Shown here: one piece after another, positions 13,717-16,805 of the stretch
Layout of the letters: every line of letters starts with the position of its first letter
Numbering within the stretch: position 1 is the first letter of the stretch
DNA from: DT-110 sp964342305
Lineage (GTDB): Bacteria; Bacteroidota; Bacteroidia; Chitinophagales; Saprospiraceae
Length of the DNA: 16,805 nucleotides
Direction: 5' to 3'
Assembly (NCBI GenBank): GCA_964342305.1
Contig: CAYFGK010000145.1
Coordinates: 1-16,805, forward strand
Position numbers and translations under genes: made by a program
Notes under the pieces: model-generated
Database searches by the model: none
What the model saw: only the letters and a program-made list of their open reading frames with translations
What the model was told of the DNA's origin: nothing

Positions 13717-16131
13717 ATGCGTTCAACAGGTTTACTTCTTGTCTTTGTATGTATGCTGGCCGGATCGGCTTATAGTCAAATCAAATTAGATGTGCAGGGA
13801 GATGCGCGGATTGAAGGTGCACTTAAACTCCTTTCTTCCCCCGGCGATAGCTCCCTGTTTATTGGCCCCTTTGCCGGAGATAGTGACGATGGCAGCAACA
13901 ATAAAAACCTCTTTATCGGTCCCGCTTCCGGGCGATTTACCACTTCTGGTTTCTTTAATATCGGATTGGGCTACCGGTCGCTACTACAAAACACGACCGG
14001 TCAACGAAATGTGGCCATAGGCTACGAAGCCCTAAAAGATAATGTGGATGGCTTTAACAACGTGGCCATGGGATACCGCTCTTTGTACATGAATAATGGC
14101 CTTAATAATACTGCCATCGGAACAGATGCCCTTCGCAATAATACAAGTAATTACAATACAGCGGTTGGCAGCGGTAGTCTGCAAGAAAACACCATCGGTA
14201 CGTACAATTCAGCCTTAGGATATAATGCATTAAGGGATAACACAGATGGTGATTTCAATGTAGCCGTCGGGCATAATGCACTTTCGCAAAATTCGGTAGG
14301 CATTCATAATGTGGCAGTCGGTGCAGCCGCCCTGTCACAAAACACAGTGGGTAACTCCAACACTGGATTGGGGTATCAGTCACTAATGAATAATTTCTCC
14401 GGAAAACACAATACAGCTGTAGGTAATCTCACGCTTCGGGAGGGAGTTGGAGACTTTAATACAGCTATCGGTAGCCGGGCCATGTATTATATCTCCGGGG
14501 GTTACGAAAACGTGGCTGTCGGCGATAGCGCTTTGCACCAAAACTCCAGTGGTCGCGGAAATGTGGCAGTCGGTTCGAAAACTATGACGGGCAACACATC
14601 CGGACAATTCAACACGGGCGTGGGTTATAAATCCATGCTGAAAAACACTGAAGGTGATTTCAATACGGCCCTGGGTTACCTTTCGCTCCAGACCAATACC
14701 GATGGCACCAACAACACAGCGGTGGGTTCCGAAGCCCTCTTCTCCAATACCGAAGGGGATAATAATACGGCCCTAGGCTTTCAGACCCTGCGCTTCAATT
14801 CTACCGGAACGTTCAACGTAGCAACCGGGATTCAGGCCCTGCATACCAATACCACCGGCATCAATAATACGGCCAATGGGGCCTCTGCCCTATTCTCCAA
14901 CTCGATCGGCTCGGAAAACACGGCCGTGGGCTATCTGTCCCTCTTCCTCAACGGAGAAGGAAACCGCAATACGGCCCTGGGAACCGAGACCCTCTACCTG
15001 AACACCTCCGGCAACCGGAATACGGCAGTGGGATATCGCTCCCTGTTCAAAACCTCGTCGGGCACACGGAATACCGCCGTAGGCTTTCAATCTCTATTCG
15101 AGAACACCACCGGCGAAGAGAACGTAGCGATGGGCAACGGCGCCCTGCTGAATAACACCACCGGCTCGGGTAATACGGCCATTGGCTGGGGTGCCCTGTC
15201 GGGTGTCGGTGCCCTCACCTTTACCAACGCCGGTGCTATTGGCTATAATGCCGAACCAGGGGCCAGCAATGCCATCCGCATTGGTAACAGCTCCATAACT
15301 ACTATCTCGGGTCAAGTGCCCTTTACCTCTACCAGTGACGCCCGCTTTAAGCGCAAAGTCAGAGAGGATGTACCGGGTATCGAATTTATCGAAGCGCTGC
15401 GTCCGGTTACCTACCAGTTCGATTGGGAAGCCCAGCAAAACTGGCAGGCACAAACCTACGGCCACCGCGATTCTCTGGTCTATCCCGGGCAACGCGCTAT
15501 CGAACAGACCCGCTTCACCGGCTTCATTGCCCAGGAAGTGGAGGCTGCCGCCAAAAAGATCGACTATGATTTTAGCGGAGTCGATGCTCCGGAAACAGAG
15601 CAGGAAGCCTACGGACTGCGATACGCAGAGTTTGTCGTACCGCTGGTAAAAGCGACCCAGGAACAACAGACGGAAATACGAAGTTTGAAGGAGGAAGTCA
15701 GAAGGCTTAGATCGGAGGTCGGAAATCGGAGGTCGGAAAATGACTTGTTGCAAGACCAACTGGATGCGCAAAACCAACGCTTGCAAGACCTGGAAGATCT
15801 GGTAGCGCAATTGCTCGGTGAACAGCAAAATGAAGAGGGCAGCATCATCCTTGACCAGGCCCCCTCCCTCGATCAGAATGAGCCCAATCCGTTTACGGAC
15901 CAGTCGCGAATTGGCTACTTCTTGCCCGCCGAAGCCTTGGCGAATGACGGGTCTGCCCAATTGATCATAACGTCCATCGATGGCAAGGAACTACAGCGGG
16001 TTTCGCTTTCGCAAAAGGGAAAGGGCTCCGTACAGATCCAGACGCGCCATTTCCCGGCCGGCACCTATAACTACAGTCTCGTGGTTAACGGGCAGATCGT
16101 CGATACCAGGCGGATGGTTATTCAACGGTAG
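13717..16131 (+). CDS. Second S74-chaperone surface fibre, paralogue of the 917-aa protein
   Basis: The 804-aa protein has the same architecture as its upstream paralogue: signal peptide (about 1-20, ending GSAYS), QIKLDVQGDARI N-domain, and about 27 head repeats (residues 50-525). The S74 domain begins at TSDARFK (Ser540, Asp541, Lys545), followed by a coiled coil (about 650-700) and a T9SS type A sorting domain (about 712-804). The repeat number differs from the paralogue (27 against 34) and no CxxC repeats occur. The last 290 bp are far more similar in DNA to the paralogue than the S74 region is, including a 47-bp identical run (12582-12628 and 15948-15994), which suggests gene conversion. 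The start matches the paralogue's MRST. It is probably a homologous trimeric surface fibre with a different length. Confidence 0.93.
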   Translation: MRSTGLLLVFVCMLAGSAYSQIKLDVQGDARIEGALKLLSSPGDSSLFIGPFAGDSDDGSNNKNLFIGPASGRFTTSGFFNIGLGYRSLLQNTTGQRNVAIGYEALKDNVDGFNNVAMGYRSLYMNNGLNNTAIGTDALRNNTSNYNTAVGSGSLQENTIGTYNSALGYNALRDNTDGDFNVAVGHNALSQNSVGIHNVAVGAAALSQNTVGNSNTGLGYQSLMNNFSGKHNTAVGNLTLREGVGDFNTAIGSRAMYYISGGYENVAVGDSALHQNSSGRGNVAVGSKTMTGNTSGQFNTGVGYKSMLKNTEGDFNTALGYLSLQTNTDGTNNTAVGSEALFSNTEGDNNTALGFQTLRFNSTGTFNVATGIQALHTNTTGINNTANGASALFSNSIGSENTAVGYLSLFLNGEGNRNTALGTETLYLNTSGNRNTAVGYRSLFKTSSGTRNTAVGFQSLFENTTGEENVAMGNGALLNNTTGSGNTAIGWGALSGVGALTFTNAGAIGYNAEPGASNAIRIGNSSITTISGQVPFTSTSDARFKRKVREDVPGIEFIEALRPVTYQFDWEAQQNWQAQTYGHRDSLVYPGQRAIEQTRFTGFIAQEVEAAAKKIDYDFSGVDAPETEQEAYGLRYAEFVVPLVKATQEQQTEIRSLKEEVRRLRSEVGNRRSENDLLQDQLDAQNQRLQDLEDLVAQLLGEQQNEEGSIILDQAPSLDQNEPNPFTDQSRIGYFLPAEALANDGSAQLIITSIDGKELQRVSLSQKGKGSVQIQTRHFPAGTYNYSLVVNGQIVDTRRMVIQR
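15684..15739 (+). repeat. Heptamer repeat translated within the coiled coil, copy 2
   Basis: The GAAGNNN block is followed by four TCGGARR heptamers at 15712-15739 (TCGGAGG, TCGGAAA, TCGGAGG, TCGGAAA). They encode RSEVGNRRSE in frame. The third heptamer differs from copy 1, changing Lys to Arg, but the number of units and the frame are kept. Confidence 0.7.
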
Positions 16132-16152
16132 ACGATGGACGGCTTACGGTTA

Positions 16153-16805
16153 AATGCTAAATGTTCAGTGCTCAATGTTCAATGGAACGCATTCGTTGTT
16201 GACACGGGGGGTCTCGACTCACAGCATACTTTTAAATGATGATTGTTGAATGATGAGTGCTAAATGCTCAATGAAACGCCTTGGTTGTTGACACGGGTGA
16301 TCTCGACTCACAGCGTACTTTTAAATGATGAATGTTGAATGTTGAATGCTCAATGGAACGCTTTGGTTGTTGACACGGGTGATATCGACTCACAGTGTGC
16401 TTTTAAATGATGAATGTTGAATGCTAAATGCTCAATGGAACGCTTTGGTTGTTGACACGGGTGATATCGACTCATAGTGTACTTTTAAATGATGAATGAT
16501 GAGTGATGAATGCTCAATGGAACGCTTTGGTTGTTGACACGGGTGATATCGACTCACAGTGTGCTTTTAAATGATGAACGTTGAGTGCTCAATGCTCAGT
16601 GCTCAATGAAACGCCTTGGTTGTTGACACGGGTGGTATCGGCTCACAGTGTACTTTTAAATGATGAATGTTGAATGCTAAATGCTCAATGGAACGCTTTG
16701 GTTGTTGACACGGGTGATATCGACTCACAGTGTGCTTTTAAATGATGAACGTTGAGTGCTCAATGCTCAGTGCTCAATGAAACGCCTTGGTTGTTGACAC
16801 GGGTG
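16153..16805. repeat. Satellite-like array 2: eight visible units, runs off the window
   Basis: Units start at 16186, 16275, 16357, 16439, 16521, 16610, 16692 and 16781 (last one cut by the window end). Intervals are 89, 82, 82, 82, 89, 82 and 89 bp, so units carry four or five heptamers on the same 54-bp constant part as array 1. The array follows the second fibre gene after 21 nt of non-repeat sequence. A dimer of 82+89 bp is repeated at the end: 16521-16634 and 16692-16805 are identical over 114 bp. No coding sequence is supported in 16132-16805. Confidence 0.92.

Noticed and set aside
15094..15960. 288-codon minus-strand ORF within the second fibre gene
   Set aside because: It is a shadow of repetitive coding sequence; it lacks domains and lies wholly inside a well supported gene.
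10009..16131. Diversity-generating retroelement targeting the fibre genes
   Set aside because: There is no reverse transcriptase and no template repeat with A-specific differences in the window.

Overview
The window looks like a chromosome segment from a Bacteroidota bacterium, probably a member of the Saprospiria (Lewinella/Haliscomenobacter-like). The evidence is three proteins with type IX secretion system (T9SS) C-terminal sorting domains, TAnnTTTG-type -7 promoter boxes, little Shine-Dalgarno signal, and intergenic DNA rich in short repeats. The genus is an inference; there is no 16S gene or other marker here.

Layout. Positions 1-9802 are mostly ordinary chromosome. ruvB (Holliday-junction helicase) is on the minus strand. 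NADP-dependent isocitrate dehydrogenase (icd) is divergent from it and ends in a clear terminator. A 440-bp intergenic stretch full of secondary structure follows, then a small lipoprotein. A minus-strand pair comes next: a T9SS-exported PA-domain protein and, 9 nt downstream, a Tat-exported glycosylasparaginase. Then come an A-type Fe-S carrier (minus), a membrane-anchored protein of unknown role, and a Tat-exported class-V aminotransferase-fold enzyme.

Positions 9803-16805 are different in character. Two paralogous long surface fibres (917 and 804 aa) lie in tandem. Each has a signal peptide, about 34 or 27 YadA-like head repeats, a peptidase-S74 intramolecular-chaperone domain, a coiled coil and a T9SS sorting domain. 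Each gene has a conserved 34-bp leader element upstream and is followed by a satellite-like array. The array units are a 54-bp constant part plus a whole number of 7-bp units, giving periods of 82, 89 or 103 bp. The second array runs off the window.

The most unusual theme is heptanucleotide DNA. At least three sequence families with a 7-bp period (AATGNTN-like, TCGGARR, CCTCAAA) build the intergenic hairpins and arrays. A TCGGARR block of four units is also translated in frame inside the coiled coil of both fibre proteins. This resembles cyanobacterial STRR heptamers and Rickettsia palindromic elements, and may be a repeat system that both shapes the 3' flanks and supplies protein segments. 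Function is not demonstrated by the sequence.
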